Assembly: GCA_038232455.1 (NCBI GenBank)
Contig: JBBSHU010000001.1
Location: forward strand, 13,823-77,822
Direction of reading: 5' to 3'
Source of the DNA: DATAQC01 sp038232455
GTDB taxonomy: Bacteria; Actinomycetota; Acidimicrobiia; Acidimicrobiales; AC-14
Length of the DNA: 64,000 nt
The position numbers and the translations under genes are program-made. Below are positions 9,097-16,623 of the stretch, one piece after another. Under the pieces are notes generated by a model. The model ran no database searches, was not told where the DNA came from, and saw nothing but the letters and a program-made list of their open reading frames with translations. Numbering within the stretch: the stretch's first letter is position 1; each line of letters starts with the position of its first letter.

Positions 9097-9123
9097 CTCC
9101 GGCTCCATCGGTACGCTGGCACC

Positions 9124-9723
9124 GTGGCGACCCACTCTCTGCCCCTCACAGGTGACCCCAAGGCCGACGAACTGCTGGTCAGCGAGCCGTTGGCCCTCCT
9201 GATCGGGATGCTGCTCGACCAGCAGGTACCGATGGAGAAGGCTTTTCACAGCCCGTTCGATCTCAAGGCCCGCCTCGGCGGCCACCTCGACGCCGCCGCC
9301 ATCGCCGCTGCCGGTCCCGACGAGATGGCTGCGGTCTTCGCCGAGCGCCCTGCCCTCCACCGCTTCCCGGGATCCATGGCCGCCCGCACCCAACAGATGT
9401 GCGCCCACCTCGTGGAGCATCACGGGGGGAGCGCGGCGAACGTGTGGACCACGGCGGCCACGGGAGACGAGTTGTTCGCCAACCTGAAGGCGCTTCCCGG
9501 CTTCGGCGATCAGAAGGCCAGGATCTTCGTGGCCCTGCTGGCCAAGCGAATGGGCGTGAAGCCACCCGGCTGGAACGACGTGGCCGGCAACTACGGACAG
9601 GCCGGTTGGTTCTCGGTCGCCGACATCGACGGCCCCGAGTCCCTCGCCCGGGTGCGGGAGTACAAGCGGGCCACCAAGGCGGCGGCGAAAGCGAAGGCCG
9701 TCATCCCGACAGCGGGTACCTGA
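9124..9723 (+). CDS. HhH-GPD family DNA-repair-like protein
   Basis: The 199-residue protein consists mostly of a helix-hairpin-helix GPD domain, the fold of base-excision glycosylases such as EndoIII and AlkA. The hairpin is LKALPGFGDQKARIF at about residues 123-137. It resembles a small uniform actinobacterial family described as an uncharacterised HhH-GPD protein; no Fe-S cysteine cluster is present and its lesion specificity is unknown. GTG 9124 is chosen because MATHSLPLTGDP matches the family N-terminus and the repeated copies upstream. An open frame extends to 8821 but covers only the duplicated, tRNA-like region. Two partial copies of its 5' end precede it. Confidence 0.85.
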   Translation: MATHSLPLTGDPKADELLVSEPLALLIGMLLDQQVPMEKAFHSPFDLKARLGGHLDAAAIAAAGPDEMAAVFAERPALHRFPGSMAARTQQMCAHLVEHHGGSAANVWTTAATGDELFANLKALPGFGDQKARIFVALLAKRMGVKPPGWNDVAGNYGQAGWFSVADIDGPESLARVREYKRATKAAAKAKAVIPTAGT

Positions 9724-9843
9724 CCGCGAAACCTCGATGTATCAAACCGGCTGTCGACGACTCTTCCTTGTCGGCGGGCGAGCACAGGAACACCTGGGCG
9801 GACCCACCACCGTTCACCAACCTACAGCCACAAGGAGCCACCC

Positions 9844-10128
9844 ATGTCTAAGGTCAACCCCGTCTCGGTCACGACGACAATGGACACCATCGACCTTCGC
9901 AACGCCCAGACGACGCCGGTCACCGCACCGGACCACGTCGACACCCTCCAAACCCTCCTGAAGGCCGCGGCCCGCAACAACGGCGCCTTCGACCCTGGGG
10001 CGATCGATGGCATCGGCGGACCGAAGACCAAGCAGGCCGTCGGCAACTTCCAGGCCGCCAAGGCCGCGCCCCAGGACTTCGTGGTGAGCTCCTACGTGTG
10101 GTCGACCCTCGTCGGCGACAGGCCGTAA
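9844..10128 (+). CDS. Small peptidoglycan-binding-domain-like protein
   Basis: The 94-residue protein has the pattern of a peptidoglycan-binding type 1 repeat: VDTLQTLLKAAARNNG, then a spacer with DGIGGPKTKQAVGNFQAAK at about 55-73, and a closing VVSSYVWSTLV. There is no signal peptide, so if it acts on the wall it must be exported by another route; it could equally be a structural helical repeat used in the cytoplasm. AAGGAG lies 9 bp before the ATG and fixes the start. A GC hairpin follows the stop by about 25 bp. Confidence 0.65.
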   Translation: MSKVNPVSVTTTMDTIDLRNAQTTPVTAPDHVDTLQTLLKAAARNNGAFDPGAIDGIGGPKTKQAVGNFQAAKAAPQDFVVSSYVWSTLVGDRP

Positions 10129-10152
10129 CAGCCGGGCGGCAGCCACCCAGAA

Positions 10153-10181
10153 CGAGCCGGGCCAAGGCCCTACCGGGCTCG
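10153..10181 (+). terminator. Possible terminator hairpin after the PG-binding gene
   Basis: CGAGCC at 10153-10158 pairs with GGCTCG at 10176-10181 around an 17-base loop that contains a further GGGCC/GGCCC pairing. There is no T tract, as is common in high-GC Actinobacteria. It lies between the 9844 gene and thiS. The call is weak because similar hairpins arise by chance at this base composition. Confidence 0.3.
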
Positions 10182-10267
10182 GCTCGACCGGGCGGCATGG
10201 AACCCACCGCGCCGGCGCTCTTCCCCGGCAGGGGACTACCGTCGCACACCATGAGAGCGCAGTCCCG

Positions 10268-10468
10268 GTGAGAGTCACCGCAAATGGCGACGCCGTGGAG
10301 TTGGGCGAGGGCGCCACCGTCGACGATCTGCTGGCCCGGCTCGGCCTGGGCGGAAGGTGGGTGCTCGTCGAGCGCAACGGCGAGGCGTTGAACCGCAGGG
10401 AGCTGGCCACGACCGTCCTCGCCGAGGGCGATCGCCTCGAGCTGGTGCGGGCGGTAGCCGGGGGCTGA
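10268..10468 (+). CDS. thiS: Sulfur carrier protein ThiS
   Basis: This 66-residue ubiquitin-like protein ends in Gly-Gly (AVAGG), the C-terminus that is adenylated and converted to a thiocarboxylate to supply sulfur for the thiamine thiazole ring. It begins MRVTANGDAVELGEGATVDD, and VERNGEALNR is the family's central block. The GTG start at 10268 gives the usual length. Its TGA overlaps the ATG of thiE (TGATG), so translation is probably coupled. A six-codon frame MRAQSR (10251-10271) overlaps the start and could be a tiny leader. No thiG, thiO or thiF is adjacent and no TPP riboswitch is visible upstream. Confidence 0.9.
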   Translation: MRVTANGDAVELGEGATVDDLLARLGLGGRWVLVERNGEALNRRELATTVLAEGDRLELVRAVAGG

Positions 10469-11124
10469 TGGACCGCGTCTCGTTGAGCCACCGGCGGCTC
10501 TACCTGTGCACGCCCGACCGTCCCGATCTGGCTGCGTTCCTGGCTGCCTGCATCGATGGCGGGGTCGACGTGGTGCAGCTCCGGGACAAGCATCTGGAGG
10601 CCAGGGCCCTCGTGGCCCGGGCCCGGGTCGCAGTGGCCGTGTGTGCCGGCCTGGGCGTGCCCTTCGTTCTCAACGACCGCCCCGACCTGGCCCTGGAGGC
10701 CGGGGCCGACGGGGTACACGTAGGCCAGGACGATGCTCCGCCCGCTCTGGCCAGGCGAATCCTCGGGCCTGACGCGGTCGTGGGCCTGTCGACCCATGCC
10801 CCCCACGAGCTCGACGCCGCCCTCCGGGAGCCCGTTGACTACCTGTCGGCCGGGCCCGTTGCCCCCACACCTACGAAACCCGGTCGACCGGGAACCGGCT
10901 TGGGCTATCTGGGCGAGGTGGCAGCGCGGGCAACCGTGCCCTGGTTCGTCACCGGGGGGGTGACCCCTGCGACGGTGCCGGCGATGGTCGACGCCGGCGC
11001 GCGCCGCTTCGTGGTGGTGCGCTGGCTCACCGAGGCCGCCGACCCCAGGGCCGCAGCCCGGGCCCTGGCCGAGGCGATCGACCACGCCGTTCTCGGCGCT
11101 GTCTACAACACCCCCCCGGCGTAG
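10468..11124 (+). CDS. thiE: Thiamine-phosphate synthase ThiE
   Basis: The 218-residue TIM-barrel enzyme joins the pyrimidine pyrophosphate and the thiazole phosphate to form thiamine phosphate. Family blocks are visible in order: VQLRDKHLEAR, FVLNDRPDLALEAGADGVHVGQ, VGLSTHAPHEL, YLSAGPVAPTPTKPG and WFVTGGVTP. Length fits ThiE (about 210). The ATG overlaps the thiS stop and is preferred to earlier in-frame starts that run inside thiS. Together with thiS and the distant thiC (54.7-56.4 kb), the window covers parts of both thiamine branches. Confidence 0.93.
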   Translation: MDRVSLSHRRLYLCTPDRPDLAAFLAACIDGGVDVVQLRDKHLEARALVARARVAVAVCAGLGVPFVLNDRPDLALEAGADGVHVGQDDAPPALARRILGPDAVVGLSTHAPHELDAALREPVDYLSAGPVAPTPTKPGRPGTGLGYLGEVAARATVPWFVTGGVTPATVPAMVDAGARRFVVVRWLTEAADPRAAARALAEAIDHAVLGAVYNTPPA

Positions 11125-11148
11125 GAATCGCGCGGGAACGCCAGACAC

Positions 11149-11904
11149 TCAGCCTGTGAGGGTGTTCTGCTCCAGCCAGCCGAGGAGAATGGCGACGACA
11201 CGCGGGTCGTGGCGCAGACGATGCCCGGCCTGGTTCACAACCCGGAGATCGGCCCCCTCGCCGGCGGCCTCGACCAGGGAGCGGGCATCATCGAGGGGGA
11301 CGGTCTCATCGTCGTGTCCGTGCACGATGAGCAGCGGTCGGGGCGGGATCTTGGCCACCACCGCCACGGGTTCGATCTCGGTCAGGTCGCGGGTCCAGCG
11401 GTCATAGTCGGCAGGTTCGGCGGGATCGGAGATGACCCCGACCTCCCGGGCATGGGCCAGGAAGTCTTCGGGGTGACGGGCCCACCGCGAGAAGGTTGCC
11501 GGCGCAGCCAGGGTGGCCACCCCTCGGACGCGCTCGTCCTCGGCGGCCTCGCAGATGGCCAGGGCGCCTCCGGTGCTCGACCCCGCCACCCACACACCGG
11601 AAACGCCGTCGGTCCGCTCCAGGTGGCCGACAGCGGCCCGCAGGTCGTCGAGCCAGCCGCTCAGGGAGAAGTTGCCCTCGGACGTGCCCGTTCCCCGGAA
11701 GTTGAACGTGAGCACGACCCACCCGGCGTCGGTCGCCAGGTGGTCGGCCAGCTCCGAGTAGGTCTGCACCGACGCTGCTCCGCCTCCCGGGCCGGCCGGG
11801 AAACCGTGGCAGAGGACGAGCCCGGGGAGGACCCCCTCGGCCGTCGGTGGTCTCGAGATGTGGGTAGCCAGGCGCAGGCCGCTCGAGAAAATTGTTGTCT
11901 CCAC
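11149..11904 (-). CDS. Alpha/beta hydrolase
   Basis: This 251-residue serine hydrolase has the oxyanion-region motif CHGFPAG (32-38), nucleophile elbow GSSTG with Ser110, an acid in HGHDDE near 195-200 and His228 in NQAGHRLR. It resembles acyl-peptidase-like or X-Pro-type small hydrolases; the substrate is unknown. The GTG start is preceded at about 8 bp by GGAGGTG. It converges with thiE and lies downstream of the possible small RNA transcribed on the same strand at 12.0-12.2 kb. Confidence 0.85.
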   Translation of the reverse strand: METTIFSSGLRLATHISRPPTAEGVLPGLVLCHGFPAGPGGGAASVQTYSELADHLATDAGWVVLTFNFRGTGTSEGNFSLSGWLDDLRAAVGHLERTDGVSGVWVAGSSTGGALAICEAAEDERVRGVATLAAPATFSRWARHPEDFLAHAREVGVISDPAEPADYDRWTRDLTEIEPVAVVAKIPPRPLLIVHGHDDETVPLDDARSLVEAAGEGADLRVVNQAGHRLRHDPRVVAILLGWLEQNTLTG

Positions 11905-12020
11905 GATGTCCGCACCTCCATTTCCGGTGCTGTCATGCGTGCCGCAGACGGGCCGGACACTCGAACCCGTCCGCTGGCCTCAGGATACGCCGAGGTCGGC
12001 CTCGGCGCACTAGTACGCGC

Positions 12021-12051
12021 GACGAGGGGGCGCACCAAGCGCCCCCTCGTC
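12021..12051 (-). terminator. Perfect 13-bp GC hairpin, probable terminator
   Basis: GACGAGGGGGCGC at 12021-12033 and GCGCCCCCTCGTC at 12039-12051 pair perfectly around the loop ACCAA. No T run follows on either strand. Its position fits termination of a minus-strand transcript that starts near 12.23 kb. Confidence 0.5.
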
Positions 12052-12232
12052 GAGAAGTGCTGGATCAGAGACCTGAGCAAGGCGGAAAGCACCGGGGGGG
12101 ACCAACTCCCAGTCGCTGCCCAGGCGATGGCTGGCGGGATTGCCAGCCGGGTCCAGCTGCCGGCTAGCGGACAGCCACCTCCGAGGTCCCAATACAACAG
12201 TCGCTTACGCTCAGTTGGACCACCTCCTTTCC
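12021..12232 (-). ncRNA. Candidate small RNA or leader with 16S-tail complement
   Basis: On the minus strand AAAGGAGGTGGTCCA (12230-12216) differs at one of 15 positions from a perfect complement of the 16S rRNA 3' end. A 16-codon frame follows (CTG 12214 to TAG 12164, product LSVSDCCIGTSEVAVR), but no standard start codon sits at proper spacing. Further along are stems GGCTGGC-GCCAGCC and finally a perfect 13-bp hairpin. The combination suggests a short structured transcript, either encoding a tiny Cys-Cys peptide or acting by base pairing. No known RNA family is recognised. Confidence 0.35.
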
Positions 12233-12287
12233 TCGGTAGGGATATGAAACCACATCCCGGCCACCACTTGTTGGAGGTTTTTCGGAT

Positions 12288-12734
12288 TCACCCGTCGGGG
12301 TCCTCGTCGCGTTCGCTGACCGGGCCGACGACGCCGATCGACTCCAGGTAGGTCATCTGGGCGTCGAGCACGGCGTGCACCTGGGTGGGGGTGTAGTCCA
12401 TGCCGTCGGCCTCGGCCCGCTTCAGGACGAAGTCGACGGTCTCCGCCCCGCTCACGACCACCGGGCCCTCGACCCTGGGCGACGCCCCGTTCGACGACAC
12501 CCCCTTGATTCGGAAGTACTCGAGGTGCCAATTGAGAATGCGACGAACGTCGTCGGGGCTGAGCACAGCGGCCACCTCGTCGCCCACGTGGTCGCACACC
12601 CAGCTGACGGCGTCTTCGAACTCGAACACCCGTCCCGGGGCCTTGGCCGCCAACCGCCTGGCCTCGCGGCCCACCACCACGGCGGCGATGGCAAACACCA
12701 GGGCGACGGCGACGAACCCGAGGATCAAGCCCAT
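12288..12734 (-). CDS. Single-pass membrane protein, unknown function
   Basis: The 148-residue protein begins with a hydrophobic helix (MGLILGFVAVALVFAIAAVV, residues 1-20) followed by basic GREARRLAAK, which orients the C-terminal domain to the cytoplasm. The soluble part is acidic and largely helical, with a conserved-looking segment VLSPDDVRRILNWHLEYFR. I do not recognise the family. ATG 12734 is preferred over ATG 12758 because the latter shares a CCATGG palindrome with the divergent gene's start and adds no hydrophobic residues. Only 22 bp separate it from the divergent metallo-hydrolase, so the promoters must overlap or transcripts are leaderless. Confidence 0.72.
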   Translation of the reverse strand: MGLILGFVAVALVFAIAAVVVGREARRLAAKAPGRVFEFEDAVSWVCDHVGDEVAAVLSPDDVRRILNWHLEYFRIKGVSSNGASPRVEGPVVVSGAETVDFVLKRAEADGMDYTPTQVHAVLDAQMTYLESIGVVGPVSERDEDPDG

Positions 12735-12756
12735 GGCGCCGAGGCTACCGTGGCCC

Positions 12757-13374
12757 ATGGCCGATGAACCGCTGCACTACTCCGACCCGCGGGTGGAGAT
12801 CACCCGCGTCGTGGTCGGGCCCATGGACAACAACGTCTACGTCGTGCGCTGTCGACGTACCGGCGAGTCCGTCCTGATCGACGCCGCCAACGAGGCCGAT
12901 CTGGTGCTCGAGCTGTGCCGGAGCCTGAACGTGAAGAGGGTGCTCACCACCCATGGCCACCAGGACCACATCCAGGCCGTGCCGGCCGTGCGCGCCGCCG
13001 GCTACCCGGTGGGAATCGGCGCCGACGACGTCGCCATGCTGCCCGATCACGACTTCGTGATCGAGGCCGACACCGAGATCGAGGTCGGCGACCTGATCCT
13101 GCGTACCATCCACACCCCCGGGCACACGCCGGGCTCGATGTGCTTCGTGATCGAGGGATCGCCGGTGCTCCTCTCCGGCGACACCCTGTTCCCGGGCGGC
13201 CCCGGCGCCACCAAGTTCCCCGGCGGCGACTTCCCTACCATCATCGCCTCGATCGGTGAGCACCTCTTCGGGCGCCTCCCCGACAACACCGTGGTCATGC
13301 CCGGCCACGGCAACGACACCACCATCGGCGCCGAGCGGCCTCATCTCCAGGAGTGGGCCGACCGGGGCTGGTAA
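12757..13374 (+). CDS. Metallo-beta-lactamase-fold hydrolase
   Basis: This 205-residue protein has the di-metal motif HGHQDH (66-71), the distal ligand in HTPGHTPGS (His near 123), an Asp in LSGDTLFPGG and a final His in MPGHGNDT. The set is that of glyoxalase-II/persulfide-dioxygenase-like or general MBL hydrolases; the exact thioester or sulfur substrate is not decidable. ATG 12757 gives the normal N-terminus. The gene is followed closely by the left 57-bp repeat that bounds the DUF559 pseudogene. Confidence 0.88.
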   Translation: MADEPLHYSDPRVEITRVVVGPMDNNVYVVRCRRTGESVLIDAANEADLVLELCRSLNVKRVLTTHGHQDHIQAVPAVRAAGYPVGIGADDVAMLPDHDFVIEADTEIEVGDLILRTIHTPGHTPGSMCFVIEGSPVLLSGDTLFPGGPGATKFPGGDFPTIIASIGEHLFGRLPDNTVVMPGHGNDTTIGAERPHLQEWADRGW

Positions 13375-13404
13375 CCAAGCCCGAGCCCGAGCCGCACCCC
13401 CGCC

Positions 13405-13461
13405 TTCTTGGCGCGCCGATCGACGCCAGGGGGTGATGAGCGCGCCAAGAAGGGCGGGGGT
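13405..13461. repeat. Left 57-bp direct repeat bounding the DUF559 pseudogene
   Basis: This copy matches 14390-14446 at 50 of 57 positions with no gaps. Each copy contains a perfect 11-bp inverted repeat, TTCTTGGCGCG and CGCGCCAAGAA, about 25 bp apart. Read in the plus direction the left copy encodes LLGAPIDARG then stop, the counterpart of VLGALTDARA then stop in the right copy. It may therefore be the last remnant of a second DUF559 gene, or a repeat element in its own right. Confidence 0.75.
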
Positions 13462-13476
13462 GACACAAAATGTCAC
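13460..13476. promoter_or_regulatory. Inverted repeat upstream of the DUF559 pseudogene
   Basis: GTGACA at 13460-13465 and TGTCAC at 13471-13476 form a 6-bp inverted repeat with spacer CAAAA, 22 bp before the pseudogene ATG. The AT spacer stands out locally. It could be an autoregulatory operator, as AbiEi-type proteins have wing-helix N-termini; this is inference. Confidence 0.35.
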
Positions 13477-13498
13477 AGGCTGGTGGTTGGCTGGGCCC

Positions 13499-14421
13499 AT
13501 GGAGCCGACGATCAACACCATCACCTCGGGCCAGCACGCCCTCATCACGCTCGACCAGGCACGGGCCGAGGCCATGACCGCCCGAGCGACCCGGCACCGG
13601 GTGGACTCGGGGCGCTGGGCTCGGTCATACCTCGGGGTCTACCGGGTCGCCGGCGCCCCTTCGTCCTGGCGCCCATCTGCTGGCTGCCTGCCTCGCCGCA
13701 GGCGAGGGCGCAATGGCGTCACATCGGTCGGCGGCCAGGCTCTGGGGGCTGGTCAGCGCCGACACATTCGCCGTTGAGGTGAGCATTCCCCGGCCCGGCT
13801 GTCACCGCCTGCCGGGTGTCGTCGTTCACCGGTCGACCGATCTCCACACCACGCGAGCGCGCCGGTGCGACGGGATCCCGGTCACGCCTCCGGCCCGGAC
13901 ACTCGTCGACCTCGGCGCCATCGTCCACGAACGGGTGGTGGAGCGGGCACTGGACACAGCTGTCGTACGGTCGGCTTGTCACGTTGGACGAACTTCGCGC
14001 CACTCTCGACGCTCTGGCTCGCAAGGGCCGGCGCGGTGTCGGCGTGCTACGCCGCCTCCTCGACGACCGATCAGACGCAACGGCAGGGTCCGAGTCCGTT
14101 CTCGAGGCCCGCATGTGGCGCCTGTGCCGTGACCACGGCCTCCCCGAGCCCGTCGGCCAGCACGAAGTACGCCATGGCCGGCGTTTCGTGGGCCGGGTCG
14201 GCTTCGCCTATCCCGACGTCAGCCTCGCCATCGAGGTCGACGGCTACGAGTTTCACGGATCGCTCGGAGCCTTCCGCCACGATCGGGCCCGCCAGAACGA
14301 GCTGGTGGCCGCCGGGTGGACGGTGCTGCGCTTCACCTGGCACGACGTCACTCAGCGACCGGAGCGGGTCGTCGGGTCCATCCGCTGCGTTCTTGGCGCG
14401 CTCACCGACGCCAGAGCGTGA
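13499..14421 (+). pseudogene. Frameshifted AbiEi/DUF559-type gene
   Basis: Three successive frames join into one DUF559-like protein. Frame 1 gives the AbiEi-like N-terminus (MEPTINTITSGQHALITLDQ, then SGRWARSYLGVYRVAG). Frame 2 continues MASHRSAARLWGL, IPRPGCHRLPGVVVHRS and CDGIPVTPPARTLVDLGA. Frame 3 gives LVTLDELRATLDALARKG and the nuclease-like DUF559 end (AIEVDGYEFHG, FRHDRARQNELVAAGW, VLRFTWHDVTQRPERV). The shifts fall near 13670-13685 and 13965-13980. The restriction-like E..D/GYEFHG core is intact in the last frame. Either the gene is dead or the assembly has two indels. It is bounded by 57-bp direct repeats. DUF559 proteins are often mobile and sometimes associated with toxin-antitoxin or abortive-infection genes; no partner toxin is adjacent. 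Confidence 0.78.
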
Positions 14422-14446
14422 TGAGCGCGCCAAGAACGGTGGGGGT
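14390..14446. repeat. Right 57-bp direct repeat bounding the DUF559 pseudogene
   Basis: This is the partner of 13405-13461 (50 of 57 identical). It overlaps the last ten codons and stop of the DUF559 reading frame and its final base touches the stop codon of the debranching-type enzyme gene on the other strand. The internal 11-bp inverted repeat could also serve as a bidirectional terminator here. Confidence 0.75.
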
Positions 14447-16566
14447 CAGGCGGTCAACGGCTTGCGGGGGTGGCGGACCCACTCGATGTCGGAAGGGAGG
14501 CCCTCGACGCTGACGTCGTCGCCGTCGACCTCGACGGTGACCCGGCGGCCGCCCAGCGGGATCCGGTCGACCCGCAGGTGGCCGATCCGTTCGGGGAGCA
14601 CGGGGTCGAGCCACATCTTGCCGTGAGGCACCCAGGGGTCGAGGCGCAGGAGGGTACGTAGGAACAGCAGCGGCGTGGCCGCCGCCCAGGCCTGGGGCGA
14701 GCACGACGAGGGGTAGGAGACGGGGAACCGAACCTCTTGGCGACTGAGTCCCCCGAACAACTCGGGGAGGCGGTGGCCCTGGCCCTCGGCGGCGTCGAGC
14801 ATGGCCATGATGACCCGGTGAGCCTCGTCGACGAAGCCGTAGCGCATGAGACCGGCGGCGATGATGGCGTTGTCGTGGGGCCAGATCGACCCATTGTGGT
14901 AGCTCACCGGGTTGTAGCCGGTCATCGAATCGGCGAGGGTGCGGATGCCCCAGCCGCTGAACATCTCCGGTGCCAGCAACTGGGTGGCCACCAGTGGCGC
15001 CTTTTCCTCGTCGATGATGCCGGTCCAAAGGCAGTGGCCCATGTTCGAGGCCAGGGCGTCGATCGGCCGCTTCTCGGAATCGAGGCCCATGGCGTACCAG
15101 CCCCGCTCGTCGAGCCAGAAGTCCCGGTTGAAGGCGGCCTTCAGGTCTGCCGCCTTGGTCCGGTAGTGGGTTGCGATTGCGGCATCGCCCGCTTCCTCGG
15201 CGAAGTAGGACCGGGCCAGGTAGGCGGCGTAGACGTAGCCCTGAACCTCGCACAGGGCCACCGGCGGACGGGCCAGGCGGCCGTCGGCGAAGCGGACGGC
15301 GTCCCAGGAGTCCTTCCAGCCCTGGTTGGCGATGCCCCGGTCCGACGACCGCCGGTACTCCACGTAGCCGTCGCCGTCGCGATCGCCGAAGTCGGTGATC
15401 CACGCCAGGGCCTTGTCGGCCGCCGGCAGCAGGGAGTCGACGACCTCCCGGGCCAGGCCCCACCGGCGCAACTCCCCCAGGAGCATGACGAACAGCGGCG
15501 TGGCATCGGCGGAGCCGTAGTACACCTGGCCACCACCGAGGGACAGCCCGGGGGCGTCGCCGAAGCGCATCTCATGGAGGATGCGGCCGGGCTCCTCGTC
15601 GTTGCGGGCGTCGACCTCGGTCCCCTGGAACCGGGCCAGGGTCTGGAGCACGCCGAGGGCGAGCTCGGGATCGACGATGAGCGCCATCATCGACGTGAGC
15701 AGTGAGTCGCGACCGAACAGGGTCATGAACCACGGTGCGCCGGCGGCCACGACCGTGCGTTCGGGGTAGTCGGGGTCGAAGATGCGCAGGGCGCCCAGGT
15801 CCTCGGCGCTGCGCACCACCACCTCCCGGAGCTCCTCGTAGTCGGTGTCGACCGCGGGCACGTCGCGCCGCCACTGCTCGAGGCGGCGTTGGGGCATGGC
15901 CCGCTCCACCGGCTGACCGCACAGGTAGCGGGGCTCGACCTCTTCGTCCTCGACGATCGTGGCCACCTGGAGGCACGTGGTCCAGCTGCCCCGGGCCGGG
16001 ACGATCACCTCCCAGGCGATCTGGTGGCCTGAGGTGGTGGCCGCCTCGCTGGACGTGATCCGGACCCCTTTGCGGAGCTGTCCCTTGCGGTAACGGAACA
16101 GCAGTTGGGACGGCTCAGTTTCCACGGTGACCTCGCCGTCGGTGTCGGTGCGGCCCTCCTTGACCCGGAACAGGTTGGCAAAGTCGGAGTAGACGTCGAG
16201 CTGCACCGAGCAGTACGCCGGCTCCTCGGCGTAGTTGAAGATCACCAGGTCTTCGCGCATCCCCCGGCCCACGTACCGGTGCCGGAAGACGAGAAGGGTG
16301 CTGTCGGCCCGCCCGGGGGGCGGTTGGGCCCGCAGCACATAGGTCGCCGAGAACGGAGTGGTGCTGTCGACGGCGAGGGACTCGCCGCCGGCCTCGTTGA
16401 CCCGCAGTTCCCAATGCGACAGCAGCCTGGTGTCGCGGAAGAACAGGCCGTGGGCCAGGCCCAGCCCGATGTCGCCGTTGCGCCCGGAGATGCAGAAGGC
16501 CGAGCCCTCGACGAGGGTCACGGACCCTCCCGTCTGGCCGAGGGCCGGGCCGCCGCTCACCCCCAC
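14446..16566 (-). CDS. Glycogen-debranching-type (GDE N-terminal plus alpha/alpha barrel) enzyme
   Basis: The 706-residue protein has an N-terminal beta-sandwich typical of the glycogen-debranching N-terminal domain (residues about 15-210, beginning LVEGSAFCISGRNGDI and including FFRDTRLLSHWELRVN) and a six-hairpin catalytic domain (about 250-660). Candidate catalytic blocks are FGRDSLLTSMM, GSADATPLFVMLL, NQGWKDSWD and YHNGSIWPHDNAIIAAG. Enzymes of this group cleave alpha-1,6 or related glucosidic bonds in glycogen or trehalose-type oligosaccharides; the true substrate is unknown. Start GTG 16566 has a second GTG two codons later. Its 3' end overlaps the right 57-bp repeat by one base. Confidence 0.85.
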   Translation of the reverse strand: MGVSGGPALGQTGGSVTLVEGSAFCISGRNGDIGLGLAHGLFFRDTRLLSHWELRVNEAGGESLAVDSTTPFSATYVLRAQPPPGRADSTLLVFRHRYVGRGMREDLVIFNYAEEPAYCSVQLDVYSDFANLFRVKEGRTDTDGEVTVETEPSQLLFRYRKGQLRKGVRITSSEAATTSGHQIAWEVIVPARGSWTTCLQVATIVEDEEVEPRYLCGQPVERAMPQRRLEQWRRDVPAVDTDYEELREVVVRSAEDLGALRIFDPDYPERTVVAAGAPWFMTLFGRDSLLTSMMALIVDPELALGVLQTLARFQGTEVDARNDEEPGRILHEMRFGDAPGLSLGGGQVYYGSADATPLFVMLLGELRRWGLAREVVDSLLPAADKALAWITDFGDRDGDGYVEYRRSSDRGIANQGWKDSWDAVRFADGRLARPPVALCEVQGYVYAAYLARSYFAEEAGDAAIATHYRTKAADLKAAFNRDFWLDERGWYAMGLDSEKRPIDALASNMGHCLWTGIIDEEKAPLVATQLLAPEMFSGWGIRTLADSMTGYNPVSYHNGSIWPHDNAIIAAGLMRYGFVDEAHRVIMAMLDAAEGQGHRLPELFGGLSRQEVRFPVSYPSSCSPQAWAAATPLLFLRTLLRLDPWVPHGKMWLDPVLPERIGHLRVDRIPLGGRRVTVEVDGDDVSVEGLPSDIEWVRHPRKPLTA

Positions 16567-16623
16567 GTCCCCGCTGGTGACATCGGGCGGGATCGTAGTG
16601 GCCCGTGGGACCCCGAACCTGCA

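Larger units (their letters stand above)
8579..9123. other. 545-bp gene-free junction zone
   Basis: No convincing coding sequence lies here. The stretch holds a tRNA-like 3' half on the minus strand (8619-8716), a second partial copy of the HhH-GPD gene start (9031-9096), and unassigned GC-rich sequence between them. The open frames crossing it have no recognisable domain and translate the tRNA-like part as arginine/proline-rich text. Together with the truncated copy at 8477-8578 it looks like the scar of rearrangement or insertion. Confidence 0.5.
11905..12287. other. 383-bp non-coding stretch with RNA-like structures
   Basis: No protein domain is encoded. The minus strand carries a 15-base sequence nearly complementary to the 16S rRNA 3' tail, a short Cys-containing frame, several stem-loops and a perfect 13-bp hairpin; these are described as an ncRNA candidate and a terminator. 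The part between 11905 and 12020 shows nothing I can name beyond the promoter side of the hydrolase gene. Confidence 0.5.

Noticed and set aside
8821..9123. A 5' extension of the HhH-GPD frame
   Set aside because: The extra 101 residues cover the duplicated and tRNA-like zone, are arginine-rich and do not match the family.
10200..10267. A TPP riboswitch before thiS
   Set aside because: Neither CTGAGA nor the CTGATC/GGTAAT core is present, in contrast to the clear aptamer upstream of thiC.
12205..12235. A fragment of 16S rRNA 3' end on the plus strand
   Set aside because: The plus strand reads TTGGACCACCTCCTTTC, like a 16S tail, but the preceding 30 bases do not match conserved 16S sequence, so only the minus-strand Shine-Dalgarno-like reading is kept.
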